Assembly: GCF_013185065.1 (NCBI RefSeq)
Contig: NZ_JAAVTO010000001.1
Span: 51,607 to 115,606 of the forward strand
Origin: Adlercreutzia sp. ZJ473
GTDB lineage: Bacteria > Actinomycetota > Coriobacteriia > Coriobacteriales > Eggerthellaceae
Length of the DNA stretch: 64,000 nt
Reading direction: 5' to 3'
Below the pieces are notes generated by a model. It made no database searches, was not told the DNA's origin, and saw only the letters and a list, made by a program, of their open reading frames with translations. Shown here piece by piece: positions 24,601 to 32,414 of the stretch (its first letter is position 1; the number at the start of each line of letters is the position of its first letter). The translations under genes were made by a program, and so were the position numbers.

Positions 24601-25232
24601 GCGACGGCTGGGCGTACGACATCGGCTACGGCGGACTCGACCACGTGCTGGCGTCGGGCGAGGACGTGAACGTGTTCGTGTTCGACACCGAGGTGTACTC
24701 CAACACCGGCGGCCAGGCGTCCAAGGCGTCCAACATCGGCCAGGTGGCGCAGTTCGCCGCCTCCGGCAAGGACATCAAGAAGAAGAGCCTCGCCGAGATC
24801 GCCATGGCCTACGGCTACGTGTACGTGGCGCAGGTCGCCATGGGCGCGAAGCCGGCCCAGACGCTCAAGGCCATCCAGGAGGCCGAGGCGTATCCGGGCC
24901 CGTCGCTCATCATCGGCTACTCGCCGTGCGAGATGCACTCCATCAAGGGCGGCATGAAGAACTGCCAGGAGGAGATGAAGCGCGCGGTGGAGTGCGGCTA
25001 TTGGAACCTGTACCGCTTCAACCCGGCGGCGCCCGCGGGCAAGAAGTTCACGCTCGACTCCAAGGAGCCGGCTGGCGGCTACCGCGAGTTCCTCATGAAC
25101 GAGGCCCGCTACAGCCGCCTGACGCGCGAGTTCCCCGAGCGCGCGCAGGAGCTCTTCGAGCGCAACGAGCAGGCTGCCGTGGAGCGCTACGAGCACCTGG
25201 TGAAGCTCAAGGACCTCTACGCCGACGCGTAA
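21693..25232 (+). CDS. nifJ: Pyruvate:ferredoxin (flavodoxin) oxidoreductase
   Basis: It oxidises pyruvate to acetyl-CoA and CO2 with ferredoxin reduction, in the cytoplasm. The 1179-residue single chain has the full PFOR domain order: pyrimidine-binding N-terminus with GIYPITPSSPMAD, two ferredoxin motifs CIQCNQCSFVCPH (about 696) and CMGCGVCIGVCPT (about 752), and a TPP domain with GDGWAYDIGYGG (about 970). CSSIWGG and CAGCAETSYARL carry the extra cluster cysteines. It supplies acetyl-CoA in an anaerobe, and pyruvate released by NanA is a potential substrate. Confidence 0.96.
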   Translation: MTRELKSMDGNNAAAYVSYAFTEVAGIYPITPSSPMADYVDQWAAQGKKNIFGTTVKVCEMQSEGGAAGAVHGSLAAGAFTTTYTASQGLLLMIPNMYKIAAEQLPSVFHVSARTVATHALNIFGDHSDVMACRQTGFAMLAETNVQEVMDLSAVAHLSAIKGKVPFINFFDGFRTSHEIQKIAVWDYDDLAEMCDMDAVRAFREHALNPERPAMRGSHENGDIFFQHREACNSTYDALPAVVEDYMHQVNAKLGTSYELFNYYGAPDAERVIVAMGSICDVAEEVIDYLTAQGEKVGLVKVRLYRPFVTDKFVAALPSTVKKIAVLDRTKEPGSVGEPLYMDVVNALAVEGVTGLTVVGGRYGLGSKDTPPSSVFAVYAELAQDAPRREFTIGIVDDVTNLSLPEVPSPNTAAPGTIECKFWGLGGDGTVGANKNSIKIIGDHTDKYVQAYFQYDSKKTGGVTISHLRFGDAPIKSPYYVNKADFVACHNPSYITKNFPIVKDVKPGGIFLINCQWTPEELEHHLSAEAKRYIAANDVKLYTINAIDLAIEIGMGKRTNTILQSAFFTLAGVMPQEDAIRYMKDAATKSYLKKGQDVVDMNHRAIDAGATAAVRVEVPAAWADAADAGEAPALSGRPELVRMVTEIMEPVGRMNGDALPVSAFMDHVDGQFEQGAAAYEKRGVAVTVPTWDASTCIQCNQCSFVCPHATIRPFALTDDEAASAPEAAKLVAAKGKAAKGLTYTLAISPLDCMGCGVCIGVCPTNSLAMVPVEGELPQQEAFDYCVANVSDKPELADASLKGSQFKQPLLEFSGSCAGCAETSYARLVTQLFGDRMFVANATGCSSIWGGPAATSPYTVNKDGHGPAWSNSLFEDNAEHGLGMLLGHEAVRTRLVAKLRDMAAAEATPEATRELIATYVDTLEDGAANAEAARALIPALEAAAEAGCPTAPEILADKEYLAKKSVWIFGGDGWAYDIGYGGLDHVLASGEDVNVFVFDTEVYSNTGGQASKASNIGQVAQFAASGKDIKKKSLAEIAMAYGYVYVAQVAMGAKPAQTLKAIQEAEAYPGPSLIIGYSPCEMHSIKGGMKNCQEEMKRAVECGYWNLYRFNPAAPAGKKFTLDSKEPAGGYREFLMNEARYSRLTREFPERAQELFERNEQAAVERYEHLVKLKDLYADA

Positions 25233-25307
25233 GAGGCCGCTGACGCTGGCGAAGCGGGGCGGGGCAGCGGGCATGCAGCCCGCCGCCCCTGCCGCCCCGC
25301 TCGATCA

Positions 25308-25341
25308 GGGAGTCCCGCCACATGCGGGGCTCCCTTCTTTT
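25308..25341 (+). terminator. Intrinsic terminator after nifJ
   Basis: GGGAGTCCCGC (25308-25318) pairs with GCGGGGCTCCC (25324-25334), with one G-T pair, followed by TTCTTTTT. Confidence 0.88.
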
Positions 25342-25475
25342 TCGCCGAGGCTCGCCTTGGAGAGCGGCTTGGCATGAGCTTCGGCTCCGTTGCCTCGTTG
25401 GCGAATGCGGCCCTTGCCTCGACATGTGAATGGCGACGCGGAGTATAATTCCATCAGCGAAGAGAGGCCTTCGGC

Positions 25476-25604
25476 GTGCGTGTCGAGTGCGCGCGTACGT
25501 CTGACGGAGCCAAGCTCATCTTCCATCGGAATGACGTATTTGCCGAGAGCGAATCGCAGGAACTGCGGGAAAGTGCGGGAAAGTGCGGGAAAGTGCGCGG
25601 TTGA
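25476..25604 (+). CDS. Possible 42-residue small protein or gene remnant
   Basis: A GTG start follows an AGAGAGG site at 25461-25467 and a TATAAT at 25444-25449. The frame reads VRVECARTSDGAKLIFHRND near its start and runs into the 10-bp tandem repeat, ending in TGA. The middle (AESESQELRESAGK) faintly recalls the start of AlbA_2/Schlafen-type domains, so it may be a truncated 5' fragment. I do not assign a function. Confidence 0.25.
   Translation: MRVECARTSDGAKLIFHRNDVFAESESQELRESAGKCGKVRG
25561..25600 (+). repeat. 10-bp tandem repeat
   Basis: Four consecutive 10-bp units, AACTGCGGGA, AAGTGCGGGA, AAGTGCGGGA and AAGTGCGCGG. The units are too short and unspaced for CRISPR; slippage is the likely origin. 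Confidence 0.85.
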
Positions 25605-25778
25605 TCGCATCGGAGCAGGCAAGAGCACTCGCTACATCTTGTCGAAGTGATCGGGTCAACCCGCTCTCACGGTTTCGGCTTCTCGGCTGTCTTTGGTGTC
25701 GTGGCGACGGGGGCGTCTCGTGCTTTTTCGCCTCCGACTGGCGGTCTTTTCGCCTGATGCCGGCTGGCGGCGCTTCCG

Positions 25779-26054
25779 CTACACGAATCTGATCTCGAGC
25801 TTCTTGCCCAGTCCCTTCGCGAGCTGCTGCAGCGTCTTTACGGTGGGGCTCGATCCGCCCGTCTCCAGTCGGCTGAGGGCGCTTTGCGTCATGCCGCAGC
25901 GTGCGGCAAGCTCCTTCTGCGTGAGCCCGCTGCTCTCGCGCGCGTTTACGACGGCGCGGATTATCTCGTATTCGGGGCTAAGGCGCTCCCATTCCTCGGC
26001 GAACGAGGAATCGCTCATGCACTCGTCGAGGTACTCGTCAAGAGACGTTGCCAC
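25779..26054 (-). CDS. HigA-like antitoxin with XRE helix-turn-helix
   Basis: DNA-binding antitoxin of a type II module. The 91-residue product has an N-terminal segment of about 30 residues and then an XRE helix-turn-helix: SSGLTQKELAARCGMTQSAL (about 41-60) and SRLETGGSSPTVKTLQQLA. GTG start with a GGAGG site inside the end of the toxin gene. The genes overlap by 17 nt, toxin first, which is the HigBA order. Confidence 0.85.
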   Translation of the reverse strand: MATSLDEYLDECMSDSSFAEEWERLSPEYEIIRAVVNARESSGLTQKELAARCGMTQSALSRLETGGSSPTVKTLQQLAKGLGKKLEIRFV

Positions 26055-26400
26055 GGTGCCTCACCTCCCAGTCCTTCTTGTACTTGAGGGCTCTTGCCAG
26101 CTCACGCGGGGGAGTCTTCTGGGTTTTCTTGAGAAAGCCATTCGTGATGACGATCTGTTGCCCCGAAAAGAAAAAGTAGAACATGCGCGCTGCATCGCCT
26201 CCTGCGTTGACGCGAAGCTCGAAAACCCCGTCGGCCATATGCTTGGAGAACGGCTCCCGCAAGCCAGGTCCTACCTCTTGGAGCAGGCTTAGGTCGCGGA
26301 GGGCTTTCGCCTTGGCTCTCGTCGGAAGGCTCTCGATAAACTCCTTGGCAGGTTCCTTACCCGTGCTCGTCGCGTAGAACACGACGTGATACTCGTTCAC
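26038..26400 (-). CDS. HigB/RelE-like toxin (phage-derived Gp49 family)
   Basis: Putative ribosome-dependent mRNA interferase. The GTG at 26400 (MNEYHVVFYATSTGKEPAKE) with a GGAGG site is chosen over an upstream frame start at 26475; it gives 120 residues. The family pattern is visible in EFIESLPTRAKAKALRDL, VFELRVNAGGDAARMFYFF and the Lys/Thr-rich ITNGFLKKTQKTP. It is followed directly by the antitoxin gene. A palindrome at 26418-26433 is a likely operator. Toxicity is inferred, not shown. Confidence 0.82.
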   Translation of the reverse strand: MNEYHVVFYATSTGKEPAKEFIESLPTRAKAKALRDLSLLQEVGPGLREPFSKHMADGVFELRVNAGGDAARMFYFFFSGQQIVITNGFLKKTQKTPPRELARALKYKKDWEVRHRGNVS

Positions 26401-26414
26401 GTCGGCCTCCTTTG

Positions 26415-26433
26415 AGTATAGCAAAAATGCTAT
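26415..26433 (-). promoter_or_regulatory. Promoter and operator palindrome of the HigBA-like module
   Basis: ATAGCA (26418-26423) and TGCTAT (26428-26433) form an inverted repeat with an AAAA centre. On the minus strand TATACT (26420-26415) overlaps it as a -10 box, placed for autorepression by the antitoxin. Confidence 0.5.
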
Positions 26434-26580
26434 GCATGAGATAGAAGCATCGAGTGTTTCCTTGTGATTGATCAAACATCTGTTTTATATTATAGCGAAC
26501 GAATGTTTTAAATGGAAGGGCTCGTTGAGGGATAATTGAATCGAAGGGAGGGTGTTTCCCAGTTCTCCGCCGAAAGGCAC

Positions 26581-28242
26581 TCAGCGGGCGGGGGCGAAGG
26601 TGTCGATGAGGTCGACGAGCTCCTGCTTCTTGTGGATGTCGAGCTTGACGTAGATGCGCTTGGAGTGGGTGCGCACCGTGTTCTCGGACACCACGAGCAT
26701 CTCGGCGATGCGCGCCACGGTGTTGCCGCGGGCGATGAGCTCCATGATCTCGGCTTCGCGCGCGGTGAGGCGGTAGTGCTCGCGCAGCGCCTGGGCCTGG
26801 GCGGCGATGCGGTCGGGGCCGAGCTCGTCGTGCGGCGCAGACGGGGCGGGGGATGCTTCGGCGGGCGGCCTCTGCGCCGCTGCGAGCTTGCGCCCCGCCT
26901 CGAGCCTTCTTGCCGCTTCGCTTCCCTTCGCCGCGCGCTCCTTCGCCGCGTCCTTTTTCGCCCCAGCCCCCTTCGCCGCTCCTGCTTTCGCCTCTGCGGC
27001 CTTGCGGGCGGGCTCGGGCGTGCTCAGGGCCATGAACTCGATGTCGGCGGCCTCGCGGGCGGCGGCGTGCGCGAACCCGCCTGACCCCACGAAGTGCATG
27101 ATCCCGAGCAGGTAGAGCGCCACAAGCGCCACTAGGGCGTCGGGCGACACGCCGATGAAGGAGGCGGCCTCGGCGAACGTGCCGCCGACGAACCCGATGT
27201 CGTGCAGCGCGTAGACTACGGCGCCGAAGAAGCCGTAGACGAACACGGGGTTCACGCCGCGGTCGCGCGACACCTGCGCGCTCTGGATCATCATGATCAT
27301 GAGGGCCGCGCTGTAGGCGGCGTAGAGCACCGCCGCGAGCCCGCGCTGGTACGCGCCCGGCAGAAGCGGCAGCAGCAGGAACGACGTGACGATGAACGGG
27401 AACGCCATGCGGTACATGCCGATGACGTTCAGGTGCACGTTGCGGAAGCGCCAGGCGAACAGGAGCGCCAGCGCGGCCACGAGCATGCCCGCCATCGACA
27501 TGATGTTCACGAGCGACCCCACCTGGGGGTCGGCCACGGCAAGCGAGCGCATGACGCCGGCGCAGAACCCGAGCGTGCCCACCGACAGCGCGCTGCGCCA
27601 GAAGTCGCGCAGGATGCGGCGGTACACCTGCGGGTGCTCGCGGGGCACGTCCTCGAACATGGGCTGGTCGAGCGTTATCTCGCGGCTTCTCAGCGCGATG
27701 CACAGGCCGAACAGCGGCAGGAACACGAGCGGAATGAGGAAGGCCGTCACCGCCTGGGGGATGAGGTAGAGCGAGAAGTACATAAGCGCTGCGTAGGCGC
27801 TGCCCGTCACGAGGTCACGCGTGCCGCTCTCGGGGTCTTGGCTGGCGAACAGGCGCTGCCACAGCATGTAGAACCCAGCCGAGCCCAGCCCGAGCAAGGC
27901 GCCGCCCAAGGTGACGAGCTCCAGCGCGAAGTCGTCCAGGTAGATGGCGGCGATGAGCGCCGCCCAGCCGGCCGCGTAGGGCGCGCTCGTGAGCTTCACG
28001 AGGAACGTGCGCGTGGGGCCGGGCAGAAAGTACACGCCCACGGCGCTCGCCAAAAAGCTCGCCGCGAACGTGAGCGACTGCGCGAGGAAGAACCGGAGCA
28101 CGATCTCGTGGGTCTGGAAGTCCATGGGGAGGAACGGGAACACGCCGCCCCACACGCCGGCGGCGTTGACGGCCAGGAAGAGCGCGTAGCCGAGCGAGGT
28201 GACGCTCGGCTTGAGCACGCTGAGTACGCTGGCTGCGTTCAC
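26581..28242 (-). CDS. LuxR-type regulator with polytopic membrane domain
   Basis: The 553-residue product has about 12 hydrophobic segments (residues 10-395), an Ala/Lys-rich linker (about 405-480) and a C-terminal LuxR helix-turn-helix, LTAREAEIMELIARGNTVAR (about 489-508) then VSENTVRTHSKRIYVKLDI. Such membrane-anchored regulators are typical of Eggerthellaceae and often lie next to the molybdoenzyme genes they control. Here it is divergent from dmsA, with a 13-bp palindrome between them. GTG start with GGGAGAGG. It may sense the reductase substrate or a redox state directly in the membrane. Confidence 0.85.
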   Translation of the reverse strand: MNAASVLSVLKPSVTSLGYALFLAVNAAGVWGGVFPFLPMDFQTHEIVLRFFLAQSLTFAASFLASAVGVYFLPGPTRTFLVKLTSAPYAAGWAALIAAIYLDDFALELVTLGGALLGLGSAGFYMLWQRLFASQDPESGTRDLVTGSAYAALMYFSLYLIPQAVTAFLIPLVFLPLFGLCIALRSREITLDQPMFEDVPREHPQVYRRILRDFWRSALSVGTLGFCAGVMRSLAVADPQVGSLVNIMSMAGMLVAALALLFAWRFRNVHLNVIGMYRMAFPFIVTSFLLLPLLPGAYQRGLAAVLYAAYSAALMIMMIQSAQVSRDRGVNPVFVYGFFGAVVYALHDIGFVGGTFAEAASFIGVSPDALVALVALYLLGIMHFVGSGGFAHAAAREAADIEFMALSTPEPARKAAEAKAGAAKGAGAKKDAAKERAAKGSEAARRLEAGRKLAAAQRPPAEASPAPSAPHDELGPDRIAAQAQALREHYRLTAREAEIMELIARGNTVARIAEMLVVSENTVRTHSKRIYVKLDIHKKQELVDLIDTFAPAR

Positions 28243-28389
28243 GAATCACCTCTCCCGGCTCGTCTCGGGCATGACGGTATGACAGCCAGTATACCGAACG
28301 CGCGGCGTGGCAAGGGGCCCCGCCGTTTATTCACCCTATATGCGCAACTGGGGATATACAGCGTATGACCTGCGACTTTGCAAATATCA

Positions 28390-28402
28390 CACATAGTATG
28401 TG
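28390..28402. promoter_or_regulatory. Palindrome between the LuxR-type regulator and dmsA
   Basis: CACATA-G-TATGTG is a perfect odd palindrome 100 bp before the dmsA start, in a short A+T-rich stretch. It is a plausible regulator binding site. Confidence 0.45.
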
Positions 28403-28501
28403 ACGGGCGGTCGGGCTTTGGGGCGTATCGTGGCGCCGTTGGTCTGGGCGCGCGGGCCGCGCTCGAGGATCAGTGATCAAGAGGAAAGAGGAGGGAACGC
28501 T

Positions 28502-30898
28502 ATGGAGAATGGCTTTTCTAACCTAAGCCGCCGCACGTTTCTGAAGACGGGCGGAGCGCTCGGGGCGCTTGCGGTGGCCGGAGGCGGCCTCGCCGCAACC
28601 GACGCGCTCTTCGGCGAGGGCGTGGCCGAGGCGCACGCCGAGATGCAGGAGAAGGTGACGTGGGGCCACTGCGCCATCAACTGCCCCAGCAGGTGCCCGC
28701 TCAAGTTCCACGTCAAGAACGACGAGATAGTCTGGGTTGACACGGACACGTCTTCCGACGCGGACTTCGACGACCACCAGGCGCGCGCCTGCCTGAGGGG
28801 GAGAACCTATCGTCGCTGGATGAACAGCCCCGACAGGCTCAGCTATCCCCTCAAGCGGGTCGGGAAGCGCGGCGAGGGCAAGTTCGAGCGCATCAGCTGG
28901 GACGAGGCTATCGATACCATCGCGTCTGAGCTCAAGCGAATCATCGACGCCTACGGCAACGAGGCGGTGTACATCGCCTACGCCACGGGCGTCGAGGGCG
29001 TGACGACGGGACAGCCGTTCCAGCGCCTTCTCAACCTCTGCGGCGGCTTCCTTGACAGCTACGGCAGCTACAGCGCAGGCCAGCTCGCCTACATGCAGGG
29101 CACCATCTTCGGGACCGCGGGAGGGGGCAGCGCCCTCAAGACGGCGGAAGACGCCGAGCTGGTCCTGGTCTTCGGAAGCAGCCCGACGGAGACGCGCCAG
29201 GGAGGCCTGCACACCCATTACGACTTCGTCCAGCTGCGAGAGAAGACGAAGGGCAAGATCATCCTGATCGACCCGCGCTTCAACGACTCCATCACCGGTC
29301 ACTCCGACCAGTGGCCGCCCATCAACCCAGGCACCGATGCGGCGCTCGTGGCGGCCATCGCCCATGAGCTCATCAAGAAAGACCTGGTCGACGTCGACTT
29401 CCTCCACAAGTACTGCTCGGGCTTCGACGAGGAGAGCATGCCGGAGGAGCTTCGCGGCAAGCACCTGAGCTACAAGGACTACGTCCTCGGCACGGGCTAC
29501 GACATGACGGAGAAGACTCCTGAGTGGGCCGCCCCCATCACGGGCATCTCGCCCGACACCATTCGCCAGCTCGCCCAGGAGATCGCGACGGCGAGCCCTC
29601 TGTACGTGGTCCAGGGCTGGGGTCCGCAGCGCCGCTCCAACGGCGAGTGGAACTTCTGGGCCATCTGCCTCCTTCCGTTCCTCGTCGGCCAGGTTGGCAA
29701 GCCGGGGACGAACAACGGCAACAGGGAGAGCCGCTTCAGCGTCCCGCTCTCGAACTTCCCCTCGGGAAAGAACCCGGTCAAGGCGTCCATCTCGTGCTTC
29801 CTGTTCACCGATGCCATCGACCACGGCGTTGACATGACGGCGACGAAGGACGGGGTCCGCGGCGCGGCCCGCCTGTCGAGCAACATCAAGTTCATGGTCA
29901 ACTACGCGGGCAACTGCCTGACCAACCAGCATTCCGACATCAACAAGGCGCACGACATCCTCTCTGACGAGAGCAAGTGCGAGTTCATCCTCGGCTTCGA
30001 CACGGTGATGTGCGACTCTGCCAAGTACTCCGACATCCTGCTGCCCGACCTCTTCAGGTCCGAGCAGGTCTCCCTGGCGAGCACGGGGAGCAACACGGCC
30101 TACATCGTCACGGCCCAGCCCTGCACGTCCCCCAAGTTCGAGCGCAAGACGGCCTATGACGTGTGCGCGATGCTCGCCGAGAAGCTCGGGGTGAAAGACG
30201 AGTTCACCCAGGGCAAGACGCAGGAGGAGTGGATTCGCAGCCTTTACGAGGCCGACCAGGAGAAGGACGGCAAGCTCCCGCCGTACGACGAGCTGATGAA
30301 GGCGGGCACGTACAAGAGGGAAAGCCCCGGGGCCATAGCCATGAAGAAGTTCATCGCCGATCCCGAAGGCACTCAGATCGGGACCCCGTCAGGCAAGTTC
30401 GAGATCTACTCGCAGAAGATAGCCGAGGCGATTGACACGTGGGAGTTTGCCGAAGGCGAGATCGTCCTGCCCATCCCGGCCTACATACCTGAGTGGCACG
30501 GCGTCGAGACCGTGACGGACGAGCATCCCCTCGCGCTCATGGGCTTCCACTACCGCGGCCGCATCCACTCCTCGTGGGGCAGCATCGACGCCCTCAAGGA
30601 GGTGAATCCCCAGGAGGTCTGGATCAATCCTGCCGACGCCGCAGCTCGGGGCATCGTCTCCGGGGACAAGGTCCGCGTCCGGAACGAGTTCGGCGAGATG
30701 GAGATCTCCGCCAAGGTGACGCCTCGCATCGTCCCCGGCACCGTTGCCATGGCCCAGGGGGCATGGCATGACGCGGACATGTTCGGCGACCGCATCGACA
30801 AGGGCGGCTGCATCAACACGCTGACCACGCAGCGCCCCTCGCCCCTTTCCAAGAGCAACCCCCAGCACAGCAACATCTGCGAAGTGGCCAAGGCGTAG
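28502..30898 (+). CDS. Molybdopterin oxidoreductase catalytic subunit, DMSO reductase type
   Basis: Periplasmic molybdenum enzyme of anaerobic respiration. The start MENGFSNLSRRTFLKTGGAL at 28502 carries a Tat signal. A [4Fe-4S] site C57-x3-C61-x3-C65-x31-C97 is followed by YGSYSAGQ with Ser191 at the position of the DmsA molybdenum ligand, then MGD-binding regions and a C-terminal QGAWHDAD block. The 798-residue length fits DmsA. The actual substrate (DMSO, TMAO or another) cannot be read from sequence. dmsB and dmsC homologues follow. Confidence 0.92.
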   Translation: MENGFSNLSRRTFLKTGGALGALAVAGGGLAATDALFGEGVAEAHAEMQEKVTWGHCAINCPSRCPLKFHVKNDEIVWVDTDTSSDADFDDHQARACLRGRTYRRWMNSPDRLSYPLKRVGKRGEGKFERISWDEAIDTIASELKRIIDAYGNEAVYIAYATGVEGVTTGQPFQRLLNLCGGFLDSYGSYSAGQLAYMQGTIFGTAGGGSALKTAEDAELVLVFGSSPTETRQGGLHTHYDFVQLREKTKGKIILIDPRFNDSITGHSDQWPPINPGTDAALVAAIAHELIKKDLVDVDFLHKYCSGFDEESMPEELRGKHLSYKDYVLGTGYDMTEKTPEWAAPITGISPDTIRQLAQEIATASPLYVVQGWGPQRRSNGEWNFWAICLLPFLVGQVGKPGTNNGNRESRFSVPLSNFPSGKNPVKASISCFLFTDAIDHGVDMTATKDGVRGAARLSSNIKFMVNYAGNCLTNQHSDINKAHDILSDESKCEFILGFDTVMCDSAKYSDILLPDLFRSEQVSLASTGSNTAYIVTAQPCTSPKFERKTAYDVCAMLAEKLGVKDEFTQGKTQEEWIRSLYEADQEKDGKLPPYDELMKAGTYKRESPGAIAMKKFIADPEGTQIGTPSGKFEIYSQKIAEAIDTWEFAEGEIVLPIPAYIPEWHGVETVTDEHPLALMGFHYRGRIHSSWGSIDALKEVNPQEVWINPADAAARGIVSGDKVRVRNEFGEMEISAKVTPRIVPGTVAMAQGAWHDADMFGDRIDKGGCINTLTTQRPSPLSKSNPQHSNICEVAKA

Positions 30899-30928
30899 GG
30901 CAGCGAGTAGGAGAAGGAGGCAACAAAC

Positions 30929-31549
30929 ATGACTCAGCATGCGTTTTACTTTGACGGCACTCGCTGCACGGGCTGCAAGACCTGCGAGATGGCCTGCAAG
31001 GACTACAAGGACCTCGACCTGGGCATCGCGTTCCGCAAGGTGTACGAGGTGACGCTCGGCGAGACGACCGTCGGCGCGGACGGCTGCTTCACCACCTCGT
31101 GCGTGAGCTACGCGCTGTCCATGTCGTGCAACCACTGCGACAAGCCGGCGTGCGTGGAGGTGTGCCCCACGGGCGCCATGGGCAAGGACGCCGAGCGGGG
31201 GCTGGTGAGCGTCGACGCCGACAAGTGCATCGGCTGCGGCTACTGCCACATGGCCTGCCCCTACAACGCCCCGAAGGTGGACCGCGCCAAGGGGCACTCG
31301 GTGAAGTGCGACGGCTGCGCCGAGTTCCTGGCCGTCGGCGAGAAGCCGGTGTGCGTGAAGGCGTGCCCGGCGCGCGCCCTCGACTTCGGCACCGTCGAGG
31401 AGATGGCCGAGAAGGGCGAGCGCGGCAACATCGCGCCTCTGCCCGAGCCCGCCTATACCGAGCCCAACCTGTATATCAAGCCCTCTGCGGACGCGAAGCC
31501 TGCGGGCGACATGGACGCGAAGGTCGCGAACCCCCTGGAGGTGATGTAG
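30929..31549 (+). CDS. Four-cluster ferredoxin subunit, DmsB type
   Basis: Electron-transfer subunit linking the membrane anchor to the catalytic subunit. The 206-residue product has four ferredoxin-type cysteine groups: CTGCKTCEMAC, CNHCDKPACVEVCP, CIGCGYCHMACP and CDGC...CVKACP. No signal peptide is present, as expected for co-export with the Tat-bearing subunit. An AGAAGGAGG site precedes the ATG. The anchor gene starts 1 nt after its stop. Confidence 0.94.
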   Translation: MTQHAFYFDGTRCTGCKTCEMACKDYKDLDLGIAFRKVYEVTLGETTVGADGCFTTSCVSYALSMSCNHCDKPACVEVCPTGAMGKDAERGLVSVDADKCIGCGYCHMACPYNAPKVDRAKGHSVKCDGCAEFLAVGEKPVCVKACPARALDFGTVEEMAEKGERGNIAPLPEPAYTEPNLYIKPSADAKPAGDMDAKVANPLEVM

Positions 31550-31550
31550 C

Positions 31551-32414
31551 ATGGAGGCCGTACTCGCCGAAATGCCGCTGGCGCTGTTCACTACGCTGTC
31601 CGCCATCGGCGCGGGCGCGTTCGTCACGCTGGCCGTGGCGCTTGCCACCACGAAGCCGAGCGCTGAGCAGCTGGGCAAGATCGACAAGATGACGGCGATC
31701 CCGCTGGCCCTCATCCTGGTGAGCTTCATCGCGGCGTTCTTCCACCTGGCCAACGTCATGAACGCCCCGCAGGTGTTTGCGGGCGTGGGCCGCTCGCCGC
31801 TGTCCAACGAAATTGCCGTGGGCTGCGTGTTCACGGTGACGGCCGTCGTCTACTGGGCGCTGGCGGTTGCCGGCAAGCTCCCCGCGGGCGCGCGGCGCGG
31901 GCTCAGCGCCGCCGTGGCCGCGCTGGCCGTGGTGTACGCCCTGTTCATGGGCTTGGCGTACATGATGGGCACCATCCCCTCGTGGGACACGGTGTTCTCG
32001 CCCCTCCAGATGGTCAACTTCGCCCTGGTGGGCGGCGCCGCGGCGGGCGTGCTGGTGCTCGCCCTCGGCGGTCTTGACGCCGAGGCGCTCAAGCCGGCCA
32101 AGAAGGCGATCCTGGTCGTGTCGGTCTCGGGTGCGGCGTTCGGCATCGCGGGCTTGGCCGGGCAGGCCGTGACCGCCTCGGGGCTGCAGAACGCCCTCAC
32201 CCTCGGCTCTGACCTGGTGGCTGCGGCCGCGCCCCTCATCGGCGCGGGCGTCGTGGGGATCATCGCGGCCTGCGCGTGCACGGTGCTGGCGCTGCGCGCG
32301 CAGCGTCCGCTCACCCTGGGTGCCGCAGCCTGCGCGCTGGCGGTCGTCGGCATCCTGTGCGCGCGCCTGGCGTTCTACGCCATGTCCCTGTCGGTCGGCC
32401 TGTACGTGTTCTAG
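31551..32414 (+). CDS. DmsC-type membrane anchor
   Basis: Quinol-oxidising integral membrane subunit. The 287-residue product has about eight hydrophobic segments and starts MEAVLAEMPLALFTTLSAIG, the typical DmsC beginning. LANVMNAPQVFAGVGRSPLSNE matches the conserved loop of the family, which is also present in the second anchor at 33617. It is tightly coupled to dmsB. A 10-bp inverted repeat (32428-32437 and 32466-32475) follows and may end the transcript. Confidence 0.9.
   Translation: MEAVLAEMPLALFTTLSAIGAGAFVTLAVALATTKPSAEQLGKIDKMTAIPLALILVSFIAAFFHLANVMNAPQVFAGVGRSPLSNEIAVGCVFTVTAVVYWALAVAGKLPAGARRGLSAAVAALAVVYALFMGLAYMMGTIPSWDTVFSPLQMVNFALVGGAAAGVLVLALGGLDAEALKPAKKAILVVSVSGAAFGIAGLAGQAVTASGLQNALTLGSDLVAAAAPLIGAGVVGIIAACACTVLALRAQRPLTLGAAACALAVVGILCARLAFYAMSLSVGLYVF

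Larger units (their letters stand above)
25233..25778 (+). other. Low-coding intergenic region after nifJ
   Basis: 546 bp hold the nifJ terminator, a TATAAT at 25444-25449, a possible 42-codon frame, a 10-bp tandem repeat (25561-25600) and an imperfect 20-24 bp direct repeat, TTTTCGCCT...GGCGG, at 25725-25744 and 25747-25770. The base composition is less G+C-rich than in the flanking genes. It borders the toxin-antitoxin genes and looks like accessory or decaying DNA. Confidence 0.5.

Noticed and set aside
21570..25274. A 1234-codon open frame on the minus strand
   Set aside because: It is the antisense shadow of nifJ, which has clear cluster and TPP motifs on the plus strand.
25561..25600. 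CRISPR array
   Set aside because: The units are 10 bp, contiguous and without spacers.
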